Shown one piece after another: positions 8,087 through 15,234 of a DNA stretch of 64,000 nt. A program made the position numbers and the translations under genes. The notes under the pieces were generated by a model that was not told where the DNA came from, did no database searches, and saw only the letters and a program-made list of their open reading frames with translations. How positions within the stretch are numbered: position 1 is the stretch's first letter; every line of letters begins with the position of its first letter. Source of the stretch: Ruminococcus sp. (GTDB lineage: Bacteria; Bacillota; Clostridia; Oscillospirales; Ruminococcaceae); assembly GCA_015066785.1 (NCBI GenBank), contig SVNT01000005.1, forward strand, positions 62,001 to 126,000. Reading direction: 5' to 3'.

Positions 8087-9367
8087 ATGAAGGAAAAAAT
8101 ACTTCTTAAAAATATGAGAATTATCGACGACAGCTCGGAGCGTTCAGGCGACATCTCCATCTATGACGGCGAAATCACAGCCGTCGGGAAAGACCTTTCC
8201 GACGACGGTGCGAACATTGTCATCGACGGCAGGGGAGAGCTTATTGTAATCCCTGCGCTTTTCGATATGCACGTGCATTTCCGTGACCCCGGGCTTGAAT
8301 ACAAGGAGGATATACTCACGGGAGCGGAGGCTGCACTTGCGGGAGGAGTGACGGGTGTACTCTGTATGCCGAACACAAAGCCTGCTGCCGACAACGCTGA
8401 AATTTTCGAGTATGTCCGTGAAAAAGCAAAGAACACAGGCGTAGATGTTCATCAGGTCGGTTGTATCACCAAGGGTATGAAGGGTGAGGAGCTTGCCGAT
8501 TTCGAAGAATATAAGCGTGCGGGAGTATTGGTGATTTCCGACGACGGACGCCCCGTTGAAAATGACGGACTTCTTGCAGAGGCTCTCCGTCTTTCCAACG
8601 GCAACGGACTTCTCGTTGCGTGTCACTGCGAAGACCTTGCGATTATTGACGGCGGAATTATCCATAAGGGAGAGGTTTCCGAAAAGCTCGGCGTAAAGGG
8701 AATGGACAGAGAATCCGAAAATAAAATCACAAAGCGTGATATTCTTCTTGCGCAGGAGGAAAACTCAAGAATTCACATCTGCCATGTTTCGACAAAGGAA
8801 TGTGTCGACTTCATCCGCAAAGCAAAGCAGGGAGGGGTGAAGGTAACCTGCGAAACCTGCCCGCACTATTTCATCTATACCGATGAAAAACTGCTCACAA
8901 GGGACGCAGACTATCGTATGAATCCGCCTCTCAGGGAAGAAAGCGACAGACTTGCAATCCTCGAAGGCGTACTCGACGGAACGATAGACTGTATCGTTAC
9001 CGACCACGCACCTCACGCAAAGGAGGAAAAAGCGGATTTCCTCACAGCGCCTAACGGCGTAGTGGGACTTGAAACCTCACTTGCCGCAACACTTACGGAG
9101 CTGTACCACAAGGACAGGGCGACAATTTCCGAAATTGTAAACCTTATGTCAACAAGACCACGTGAAATAATGGGGCTTGACAGAATACGCATAGAAGAGG
9201 GCGTACACGCAAATATCGTCGTGGTAAACCCTGAGCTTGAGTGGACGGTAGTTCCCGAAAAGCTGCATTCAAAATCGAAAAACACCGTGTTCAAGGGTGA
9301 AACCTTCAAAGGAAAGGTAATTGCCACAATAGCAGGAAAGACCTTCCGCTATTACGAAACGGTATAA
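8087..9367 (+). CDS. pyrC: Dihydroorotase
   Basis: A 426-residue amidohydrolase converting N-carbamoyl-aspartate to dihydroorotate in pyrimidine synthesis. The metal-binding pair is in DMHVHFRDPG (His62, His64), the C-terminal metal motif is VTDHAPH, and CETCPHYF with MNPPLR completes the class I/type 2 dihydroorotase pattern. The start was set at ATG 8087 after AGGAGG at 8075-8080. It forms an operon with pyrF, 29 nt downstream. The other pyr genes are not in the window. Confidence 0.94.
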   Translation: MKEKILLKNMRIIDDSSERSGDISIYDGEITAVGKDLSDDGANIVIDGRGELIVIPALFDMHVHFRDPGLEYKEDILTGAEAALAGGVTGVLCMPNTKPAADNAEIFEYVREKAKNTGVDVHQVGCITKGMKGEELADFEEYKRAGVLVISDDGRPVENDGLLAEALRLSNGNGLLVACHCEDLAIIDGGIIHKGEVSEKLGVKGMDRESENKITKRDILLAQEENSRIHICHVSTKECVDFIRKAKQGGVKVTCETCPHYFIYTDEKLLTRDADYRMNPPLREESDRLAILEGVLDGTIDCIVTDHAPHAKEEKADFLTAPNGVVGLETSLAATLTELYHKDRATISEIVNLMSTRPREIMGLDRIRIEEGVHANIVVVNPELEWTVVPEKLHSKSKNTVFKGETFKGKVIATIAGKTFRYYETV

Positions 9368-9396
9368 ATAAAAGTTAAAATACAGGAGGAAGATTT

Positions 9397-10314
9397 ATGT
9401 CACTAGACAGACTTATCGACAAAATCAAGGAAACAAACAACCCCACGGTAGTAGGACTTGACCCCAAGCTCGACTACATCCCCGAATTCATAAAGGAAAA
9501 GGCTTTTGCGGAATACGGCGAAACCCTCAAGGGTGCGGCAGAGGCTATTTTCGAATATAACAAGGGCATCATAGATGCAATATGCGAGGTTGTTCCCGCA
9601 ATCAAGCCTCAGGCGGCCTACTATGAAATGTACGGTTTTGAGGGAGTGGAAACTCTCTACAAGACAATACGCTACGCACAGGACAAGGGAATGTTCGTCA
9701 TGACCGACGGAAAGAGAAACGACATCGGTGCAACTATGGAGGCATACTCCACAGCACATCTCGGAGAGGTTGTTGTAGGCTCAAAGACAATCGCTCCCTT
9801 CGGTGCTGACGCACTCACAGTAAACGGCTATCTCGGCACAGACGGAATTGCTCCGCTCCTCGATGTATGCAAGAAATTCGACAAGGGAATTTTTGTGCTT
9901 GTAAAGACTTCAAATAAATCTTCGGGAGAGCTTCAGGACCTTAAAATCGGCGACAAGACCGTATACGAGGTTATGGGCGATATGTGCGAAAAGTGGGGAG
10001 AAGAACTTCCCGGAAAGTACGGTTACAGCGGCGTAGGTGCAGTTGTAGGCGCAACATACCCCGAACAGCTTGAGGAAATGAGAGCAAAGCTCCCGCATAC
10101 ATTTTTCCTCGTACCCGGATACGGTGCGCAGGGCGGCGGTGCGGCAGGCGTTGCAAAGGCGTTCGACAAGAACGGCATAGGTGCAATCGTAAACTCATCG
10201 AGAGCGGTAATGTGTGCTTACAAGAACGGCAATTACGACGAAAAGGATTACGCAAAGGCGGCTTACGACGAAGTTATCCGTATGAGAGAGGATATAAACT
10301 CCGCAATCAAGTAA
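9397..10314 (+). CDS. pyrF: Orotidine 5'-phosphate decarboxylase, type 2
   Basis: A 305-residue OMP decarboxylase making UMP. The catalytic motif TDGKRNDIG (Asp104, Lys106, Asp109) and the length of about 300 place it in the longer PyrF subfamily 2 rather than the 230-residue form. The phosphate-binding end reads VPGYGAQGGGAAG. AGGAGGAAGATTT precedes the ATG. It is the second gene of a two-gene pyr operon, and a terminator within a repeat-like block follows. Confidence 0.94.
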   Translation: MSLDRLIDKIKETNNPTVVGLDPKLDYIPEFIKEKAFAEYGETLKGAAEAIFEYNKGIIDAICEVVPAIKPQAAYYEMYGFEGVETLYKTIRYAQDKGMFVMTDGKRNDIGATMEAYSTAHLGEVVVGSKTIAPFGADALTVNGYLGTDGIAPLLDVCKKFDKGIFVLVKTSNKSSGELQDLKIGDKTVYEVMGDMCEKWGEELPGKYGYSGVGAVVGATYPEQLEEMRAKLPHTFFLVPGYGAQGGGAAGVAKAFDKNGIGAIVNSSRAVMCAYKNGNYDEKDYAKAAYDEVIRMREDINSAIK

Positions 10315-10345
10315 TAAATTCACAAACAAAAGAGTACGGAATTAT

Positions 10346-10440
10346 CAAGGGGAATCTTTCTGAAGAAAGGTTCCTCTTGTATTTTTCTTCAAATTGCCTC
10401 AGACAAAAAGAAACCCACAGGGTATGTGCCCTGTGGGTTT
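10346..10440. repeat. Degenerate copy A of the composite intergenic palindrome, with terminator
   Basis: 10346-10379 is a hairpin nearly identical to one arm of the elements at 41.1 and 55.7 kb (core GGGGAATCTTTCTGAAGAAA). 10411-10440 is a perfect 12-bp stem (AAACCCACAGGG, loop TATGTG) followed by TTTT, corresponding to their central hairpin. The second conserved hairpin and the outer arms are not recognisable. It lies between the convergent pyrF and dacF-like genes, where the central stem can terminate both. Confidence 0.75.
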
Positions 10441-10505
10441 TGAAGTTTCGGGGAAAGTTTTTTCAGCAATACACGCAGATACTTTGTGTGGCATTTCCAT
10501 TTTTG

Positions 10506-11840
10506 CTAGAACTTTCTCTTTTTATTAACACGCTTCATCATACGGCGTTTCTTTCTTGCAACTGTTGCCCAGATGAAGATATATGCAACGATAAGAACGA
10601 TTACAATTCCGACTGCGAGCTTGAACCAGAACGATGAGAAGAATTCCTTTGCGACCGCAAGGTTATACTTGAGTGCCGAGCGTTCGACATCGTTTGCGGC
10701 AATAAGGTCTGTTGTGAAAAGCTCTTCACCGCCGACCTTGAGGGTGAGTTTTCCGATTACATCGCCCTTTTTGACGGGAGCGTCAATCATCTGCGGAAGC
10801 TCTGTATCACGGATAATCGTGCTTGGGTCAATCTGCGTCGGCCAGAGCATCGAAAATTCCTCTGCGGAGTGAACAAGAACATAATCTGCGCCTTCCTCGG
10901 CGTACTGAACTGCAACCTCGTCGATTTCCTCGTTCTGCGCAAGGAGTTTTGTCTGTCGGAAGTTGGTGAACGCCCAGTCGTAGAGGAGCTTTGCGTCTTC
11001 AAATCCGCTTTGGTATACATTTCCGTCGGCGTCGTAAAGGTCGCCGTGCATTGTTACGAGAAGGTAGTTGTATCCGTCAAGGCTTGCGGTTGATGCGAGG
11101 CATCTTCCTGCCTCGTCGGTCGTGCCTGTCTTGCTTGCACGGAGAGGCTCGTAGTAATAATCACTGCTCTTGAGGAGCATCTTGTTTGTATTGTAGAGTG
11201 AACGGGGTTCGGAGTGCTTGTTTGACGGGCCGACCTCGTAGGAATATGTGCTTGCGATTTCTGTAAATTTCGGGAGAGATACGGCGTATTCCATAATCTT
11301 TGCCATATCCGACGCTGTTGTGTACTGGTTGTCGTCGTGAAGTCCGTGTGCGTTCACGAAATTTGTGTTTTCACAGCCGAGTTCCTTCGCCTTGTCGTTC
11401 ATCATAAGTACGAAGTTCTCAACACTTCCGCCGACGTGGTGACCGAGGATGCTTCCTGCCTCACAAGCCGACTGGAGCATCAGACCGTAGAGTAACTCCT
11501 CAGCCGAGGCTGTTTCGTAAGGTCTGAAATCCGCCGTTGAGGCGTTCTGACCGTAAAGCTCGTCGAAAATGTATGACGGAGCCTCAATCATTGTATTTTC
11601 AAGGTCGCTTATGTTTTCAAGTACGAGAATTGCCGTCATCACCTTTGTGAGCGATGCGGGGTAAAGCCTCTTGTCTGCGTTCTTTTCGTAGATTACAGTG
11701 CCTGTGTCGAGGTTTACGAGGTATGCAGCCTCACTGTTGATAGTGAAGGTCTGCGGTGAAAATGATATTGCGGAGAGGCTCACCGTCGAAAATACCGACA
11801 TAAGCATAACCGCAACGATTGTAAGTGCTAATTTTTTCAT
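10506..11840 (-). CDS. dacF: D-alanyl-D-alanine carboxypeptidase (DacF-like PBP)
   Basis: A 444-residue class C low-molecular-weight PBP with N-terminal signal peptide. The catalytic tetrad S63-L-T-K66 sits in YPASLTKVMTA, and K237-T-G is the third motif. The second motif reads S124-A-C instead of the usual SxN. A PBP5-like C-terminal domain and a hydrophobic segment near residues 410-430 followed by a very basic tail anchor it. It trims the terminal D-Ala of peptidoglycan stem peptides. The start ATG at 11840 is chosen over TTG 11852; the AAAGGAG SD is unusually far away, separated by a small hairpin (see separate entry). Confidence 0.9.
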   Translation of the reverse strand: MKKLALTIVAVMLMSVFSTVSLSAISFSPQTFTINSEAAYLVNLDTGTVIYEKNADKRLYPASLTKVMTAILVLENISDLENTMIEAPSYIFDELYGQNASTADFRPYETASAEELLYGLMLQSACEAGSILGHHVGGSVENFVLMMNDKAKELGCENTNFVNAHGLHDDNQYTTASDMAKIMEYAVSLPKFTEIASTYSYEVGPSNKHSEPRSLYNTNKMLLKSSDYYYEPLRASKTGTTDEAGRCLASTASLDGYNYLLVTMHGDLYDADGNVYQSGFEDAKLLYDWAFTNFRQTKLLAQNEEIDEVAVQYAEEGADYVLVHSAEEFSMLWPTQIDPSTIIRDTELPQMIDAPVKKGDVIGKLTLKVGGEELFTTDLIAANDVERSALKYNLAVAKEFFSSFWFKLAVGIVIVLIVAYIFIWATVARKKRRMMKRVNKKRKF

Positions 11841-11851
11841 TTTGATATGCA

Positions 11852-11878
11852 ATTTCCGTTGCCGGAAATATCTCCTTT
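11852..11878 (-). promoter_or_regulatory. Hairpin between SD and start codon of dacF-like gene
   Basis: Reading the minus strand, AAAGGAG (11872-11878) is followed by ATTTCCG, the tetraloop GCAA and CGGAAAT (11852-11869), then 11 nt to ATG 11840. The stem is 7 bp with a GNRA loop. Folding would reduce the effective SD-start spacing from about 31 to about 13 nt. Alternatively it may regulate initiation. Confidence 0.6.
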
Positions 11879-11935
11879 CCGAAAAGCAGGGTTAAAATCC
11901 CGTGAAATAGAGCGGTGTGTGGGATATTTAAACAC

Positions 11936-11941
11936 ATTATA
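11936..11941 (-). promoter_or_regulatory. -10 element of dacF-like gene
   Basis: Minus-strand TATAAT at 11936-11941. The -35 position holds only a weak TTTATT, so the assignment is tentative. Confidence 0.45.
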
Positions 11942-12023
11942 GCAAAAAGCCACGAAAAAATAAAGTGTTTTTTTATGACAATACGGTTACAGCCTCAAAA
12001 AACACAATATGTTGTAAAAACTC

Positions 12024-12052
12024 TTTACCTTTGTTACTTTATGTGGTATAAT
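12024..12052 (+). promoter_or_regulatory. Promoter of the phosphoesterase gene
   Basis: TTTACC (12024-12029), 17-bp spacer, TATAAT (12047-12052), about 40 nt before the ATG. Confidence 0.65.
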
Positions 12053-12095
12053 ATTAAAGCACGATTAAATCAAAAGCAATTTCAGAGGTGTAGAA

Positions 12096-12761
12096 ATGAT
12101 TGGTATTACAGGGGATCTGCACGCAGACCTTACGAGATTCAAGCATAAAAATCTCAGAAAACTGAAAAAGAACGATTATCTCATTATATGCGGAGATTTC
12201 GGGTGTATATGGCAGGGCGGAAAAAAAGAAAAGCGCATACTCAAATCTCTCGGAAGAAAGCGCTATAATGTACTTTTCGTTGACGGCTGCCACGAAAATT
12301 ACGATATACTGCTCGACTATCCCGTTGAGGAATGGAACGGTGGAAAGGTCAGGGTTATATCGGGAAAGCTCCGTCAGCTTATGCGTGGCGAGGTGTACAA
12401 CCTTGACGGCAAGCGTGTTTTCACCTTCGGCGGCGGACAGAGCGACGACAAGGACATAAAAAGCGAAAGCAAAATGTGGTGGAAGCAGGAGGTTCCCTCG
12501 GAGGAGGAAATCGCAAACGCTGTCAGAAACCTCGAAAAGCACGGAAATTCCGTTGATTACATAATAACACACGAGCCTCCCGCAACGCTGAAGGAGTTTT
12601 TGCAGTTCGACACCGAGCAGAAGAGCGAGATGGGAGCGTACTTCGACGAGTTGAAGTCTGAGTGTGATTTCAAGCGCTGGTTTTTCGGGAAATGCCACAT
12701 AAACCGCACAATTCCGCCGAAATATTACGCTATGTTCGACGATGTAACTCTGGTGGAATAA
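12096..12761 (+). CDS. Calcineurin-like metallophosphoesterase
   Basis: A 221-residue protein with the binuclear metallophosphatase motif series: GDLHAD at 5-10, GDFG near 33, the GNHE position as DGCHEN, then THEPP and FGKCHIN. The asparagine/histidine ligands are in the expected order, but the third motif has Cys in place of the usual Asn (GCHE). Substrate unknown; related proteins act on phosphoproteins, nucleotides or nucleic acids. The SD AGAGGTG precedes the ATG. It has its own promoter, and a strong terminator lies about 130 nt downstream. Confidence 0.8.
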   Translation: MIGITGDLHADLTRFKHKNLRKLKKNDYLIICGDFGCIWQGGKKEKRILKSLGRKRYNVLFVDGCHENYDILLDYPVEEWNGGKVRVISGKLRQLMRGEVYNLDGKRVFTFGGGQSDDKDIKSESKMWWKQEVPSEEEIANAVRNLEKHGNSVDYIITHEPPATLKEFLQFDTEQKSEMGAYFDELKSECDFKRWFFGKCHINRTIPPKYYAMFDDVTLVE

Positions 12762-13124
12762 AATTTTCGTCATTTGGGAGAAAATTGCACAGCCTCATTT
12801 GTGCAAAAAAGAGAATTTTTATCTTTCACCCGTTTACTGCTGATAATCTGAAAATTGCAGTAAAAAATACAATATATACCCAAGTGTTCAAAAGCACACC
12901 ACAATATATTGTGGTGTGCTTTTTGTTTTTGCCCTGCGGAGTGCATTCGGAAGTTGAAAAAAAGAACATACATTCTTCCTTTTAACCGTGCGTGTGCAGG
13001 TGGGATAAATCCCGAAAAACAGGGAAAAACGGGTATTTTCTGAGAGCGGGAAATGATAATTCCGACGGCTCTGATAATTCGTCGGAATTATTAAATAAGA
13101 AAAAATTTCTTGTGGTCCCGGGTG
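12762..13124. other. Intergenic region before the dcw cluster
   Basis: No plausible gene. It holds the terminator at 12890-12923 and a perfect 12-bp hairpin at 13056-13091 (ATAATTCCGACG with its complement, 12-nt loop) that lacks a T-tract. The rest is A/T-rich sequence in which I see nothing. Confidence 0.6.
12890..12923. terminator. Terminator, perfect 34-bp palindrome
   Basis: AAAAGCACACCACAATA is followed directly by its complement and a TTTTGTTTTT tail. It ends the phosphoesterase transcript before the dcw cluster. Confidence 0.85.
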
Positions 13125-13153
13125 TTGCATTTTAAAAAAATATATTGTATAAT
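13125..13153 (+). promoter_or_regulatory. Promoter of the dcw cluster (mraZ)
   Basis: TTGCAT (13125-13130), 17-bp spacer, TATAAT (13148-13153). The expected start of transcription is near 13160, immediately before the MraZ-type repeats. Confidence 0.8.
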
Positions 13154-13160
13154 ACCAGTG

Positions 13161-13200
13161 TAGCGGTGAAAAGTGGTGACTTTGGGTACAAAGTGGTGAT
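13161..13200 (+). promoter_or_regulatory. MraZ operator: four 10-bp-spaced direct repeats
   Basis: Successive decamers TAGCGGTGAA, AAGTGGTGAC, TTTGGGTACA and AAGTGGTGAT have exact 10-bp periodicity. The AAAGTGG-type core and phasing match what is known of MraZ sites upstream of dcw operons (TGGGN/AAAGTG repeats). Lying just downstream of the promoter, they should mediate autorepression of mraZ and the cluster. Confidence 0.8.
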
Positions 13201-13257
13201 TTTCCACATTTTCAACAGAGTTTTCAACAACAATCTTTCAGAAAGGGGCGATGAACA

Positions 13258-13686
13258 ATGTCAGGCTATCTTATGGGCACATATGAACATACCATAGACG
13301 CAAAGGGACGAATGGCGTTCCCGACAAAGCTGAGAGAACAGCTCAGCGAAAGTTTCATCGTCACTATCGGTCTTGAAGGTTGTCTTTATGTATATTCCGA
13401 GGAAGAATGGGAAATCTTTGCCGAAAAGCTCAAAACCCTCGGCGGAGCGAAGGCAAAGGCTGCAAAAAAGCGCTTTGCGTCAAGTGCCGTTTATGTTGAG
13501 GCGGACAAGCAGGGAAGAATACTTCTTCCGCAGAATCTCCGTGAACATGCAGGGCTTGAGCATGATGTAACGGTAATCGGCGTTATCAATCACGCTGAAA
13601 TCTGGGACAGTGCAAAGTGGCATAAGAATTCCGAGGCGTTTACAGACGAAGAGCTTGAGGCCGCACTGGAGGATATTGATATTTAA
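13258..13686 (+). CDS. mraZ: Transcriptional regulator MraZ
   Basis: A 142-residue protein with two AbrB-like swapped-hairpin repeats: the first around MGTYEHTIDAKGRMAFPTKLRE, split here as TYEHTIDAKGR and FPTKLRE, the second as VEADKQGRILLPQNLRE. MraZ is a ring-forming DNA-binding protein and the first gene of most dcw clusters. It binds short direct repeats like those at 13161-13200. The stop overlaps the rsmH start (TAATG), implying coupling. AAGGGGCGATGAACA supplies the SD. Confidence 0.96.
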   Translation: MSGYLMGTYEHTIDAKGRMAFPTKLREQLSESFIVTIGLEGCLYVYSEEEWEIFAEKLKTLGGAKAKAAKKRFASSAVYVEADKQGRILLPQNLREHAGLEHDVTVIGVINHAEIWDSAKWHKNSEAFTDEELEAALEDIDI

Positions 13687-14621
13687 TGGAATTTGTACAT
13701 AAATCGGTTCTCCTTGATGAGTGCATAGAAGGCCTTGCAATAAAGCCCGACGGTATCTACCTCGACGCCACCGCAGGCGGTGCGGGACATTCCGTTGAAA
13801 TAGCGAAAAGACTTACAACAGGAAGGCTTATCGCACTTGACCGTGACCCCGACGCTGTTGAGGTCGCAACAGAAAGGCTTTCCCCCTACAACGCAACCGT
13901 TGTGAAATGCAATTATTCCGAACTTGACGAGGCACTCGCAAATCTCGGGATTGACGGCGTTGACGGAATACTTATGGACCTCGGTGTGTCGTCACATCAG
14001 CTCGACACCGCAGAGAGAGGGTTTTCCTACCACAACGACGCCCCTCTGGATATGAGAATGTCGCAGGAAGGAATTTCCGCAAGGGATATTGTCAATACAT
14101 ATTCTTATGAGGATCTGGCAAGGATAATCTTTGAGTACGGCGAGGAGAAATTCTCCAGAAGTATCGCAAACAATATAATAAAGTGCCGTGAGCAGTCGCC
14201 GATAGAAACGACATTGCAGCTTGCGGAGATAGTAAAGAATTCGGTTCCCCAGAAGGTGCGCAGAGAAAAAAATCCCTGCAAAAAGACTTTCCAGGCGATA
14301 AGAATTGCCGTTAACGGAGAGCTTGACCATCTTTCGACGGGACTCGACAAAGCGTTTGACGCACTTAAAATCGGCGGAAGGCTGTGTGTAATCACATTCC
14401 ATTCGCTTGAGGACAGGCTTGTAAAGCAAAGATTTGCGTCATTCTGCAAAGGATGTATCTGTCCGCCTGAATTCCCGCAGTGTGTATGCGGAAGGGAGCC
14501 TCAGGCGAAGCTGATAAACAAAAAACCGATTGAAGCCTCTGCGGAGGAATTTGAGGCAAACCTCAGGAGCCGCAGTGCAAAACTCAGAATTACAGAAAGG
14601 GTGAGGTGCGATGAGAGATAA
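13686..14621 (+). CDS. rsmH: 16S rRNA (cytosine-1402 N4) methyltransferase RsmH
   Basis: A 311-residue SAM-dependent enzyme methylating C1402 of 16S rRNA. Visible motifs are VLLDECIEGL, the SAM loop DATAGGAGHS, MDLGVSSHQLD, and the C-terminal VITFHSLEDRLVK. A CKGCICPP...CVCG segment near the C-terminus is usual in Firmicute members. Start and stop overlap mraZ and ftsL, so it is translationally embedded in the dcw operon. Confidence 0.95.
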   Translation: MEFVHKSVLLDECIEGLAIKPDGIYLDATAGGAGHSVEIAKRLTTGRLIALDRDPDAVEVATERLSPYNATVVKCNYSELDEALANLGIDGVDGILMDLGVSSHQLDTAERGFSYHNDAPLDMRMSQEGISARDIVNTYSYEDLARIIFEYGEEKFSRSIANNIIKCREQSPIETTLQLAEIVKNSVPQKVRREKNPCKKTFQAIRIAVNGELDHLSTGLDKAFDALKIGGRLCVITFHSLEDRLVKQRFASFCKGCICPPEFPQCVCGREPQAKLINKKPIEASAEEFEANLRSRSAKLRITERVRCDER

Positions 14622-15087
14622 TCTGGCATACGATTTGTCAAGATACGAAAACGCTGTAAGAAAGACAGAAGCAGAGCCCAAACGGGTCATAAAAGATGTC
14701 AAGAAAACCGCAAGCGTTGCAAATTCCGCATCAACACTTAAACTTTTACTTTATATAGTAGCGGCGGGAGTGATGCTGTGTGCATTCCTCTACGGCAAGG
14801 CGGAGGAAACTTCGCTTCAGGCGCAGATTGCGGCAAAGAACAAGGAAATCGACATAGTATACAGCGAAAATGTGCGTATGTATACCGAGCTTGAAGGAAG
14901 AACATCAATAAGCAAGGTTGAGGATTACGCTGAAAATGTACTCGGACTTCAGAAGCTGGACAAGTCGCAGATTGAGTATGTTCAGCTCAACACAGACAAT
15001 GTGGTGGAAATCAACGAGAGTGAATCGAACATTTTCGTCACCATAAAAAATAAGTTCTACGAGATATTGGAATATCTTGAGGGCTGA
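14611..15087 (+). CDS. ftsL: FtsL-like cell division protein
   Basis: A 158-residue bitopic protein: an N-terminal cytoplasmic tail of about 45 residues, one transmembrane helix (LKLLLYIVAAGVMLCAFLYG), then an extracytoplasmic coiled coil (QIAAKNKEIDIVYSENVRM). Sequence similarity in this family is low; the call rests on topology, size and position between rsmH and the transpeptidase gene. FtsL joins DivIC/FtsB and FtsQ/DivIB in the divisome. Its start overlaps rsmH by 11 nt. Confidence 0.8.
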   Translation: MRDNLAYDLSRYENAVRKTEAEPKRVIKDVKKTASVANSASTLKLLLYIVAAGVMLCAFLYGKAEETSLQAQIAAKNKEIDIVYSENVRMYTELEGRTSISKVEDYAENVLGLQKLDKSQIEYVQLNTDNVVEINESESNIFVTIKNKFYEILEYLEG

Positions 15088-15103
15088 TAAAATATGTTAT
15101 TTT

Positions 15104-15130
15104 ATAGGGGCAATTAACACTTGCCCCTAT
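15104..15130 (+). other. Intercistronic hairpin in the dcw operon
   Basis: A perfect 10-bp stem ATAGGGGCAA / TTGCCCCTAT with a TTAACAC loop, between ftsL and the PBP gene. No T-tract follows, so it is more likely an mRNA-processing or stability element than a terminator. Confidence 0.6.
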
Positions 15131-15234
15131 ATGTGCTATTTAAAGGAGCCAAAAAGTTCCTTTTTGAACGCACGGGATTTTATTGATTGAATGTGGGAAA
15201 ACAACGGTTTTTTCCGACTTTATGGAGGTTAACG

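Noticed and set aside
12054-12773. Minus-strand open frame of 239 codons opposite the phosphoesterase
   Set aside because: No SD or motifs; the plus strand carries the metallophosphoesterase signature series and a promoter.
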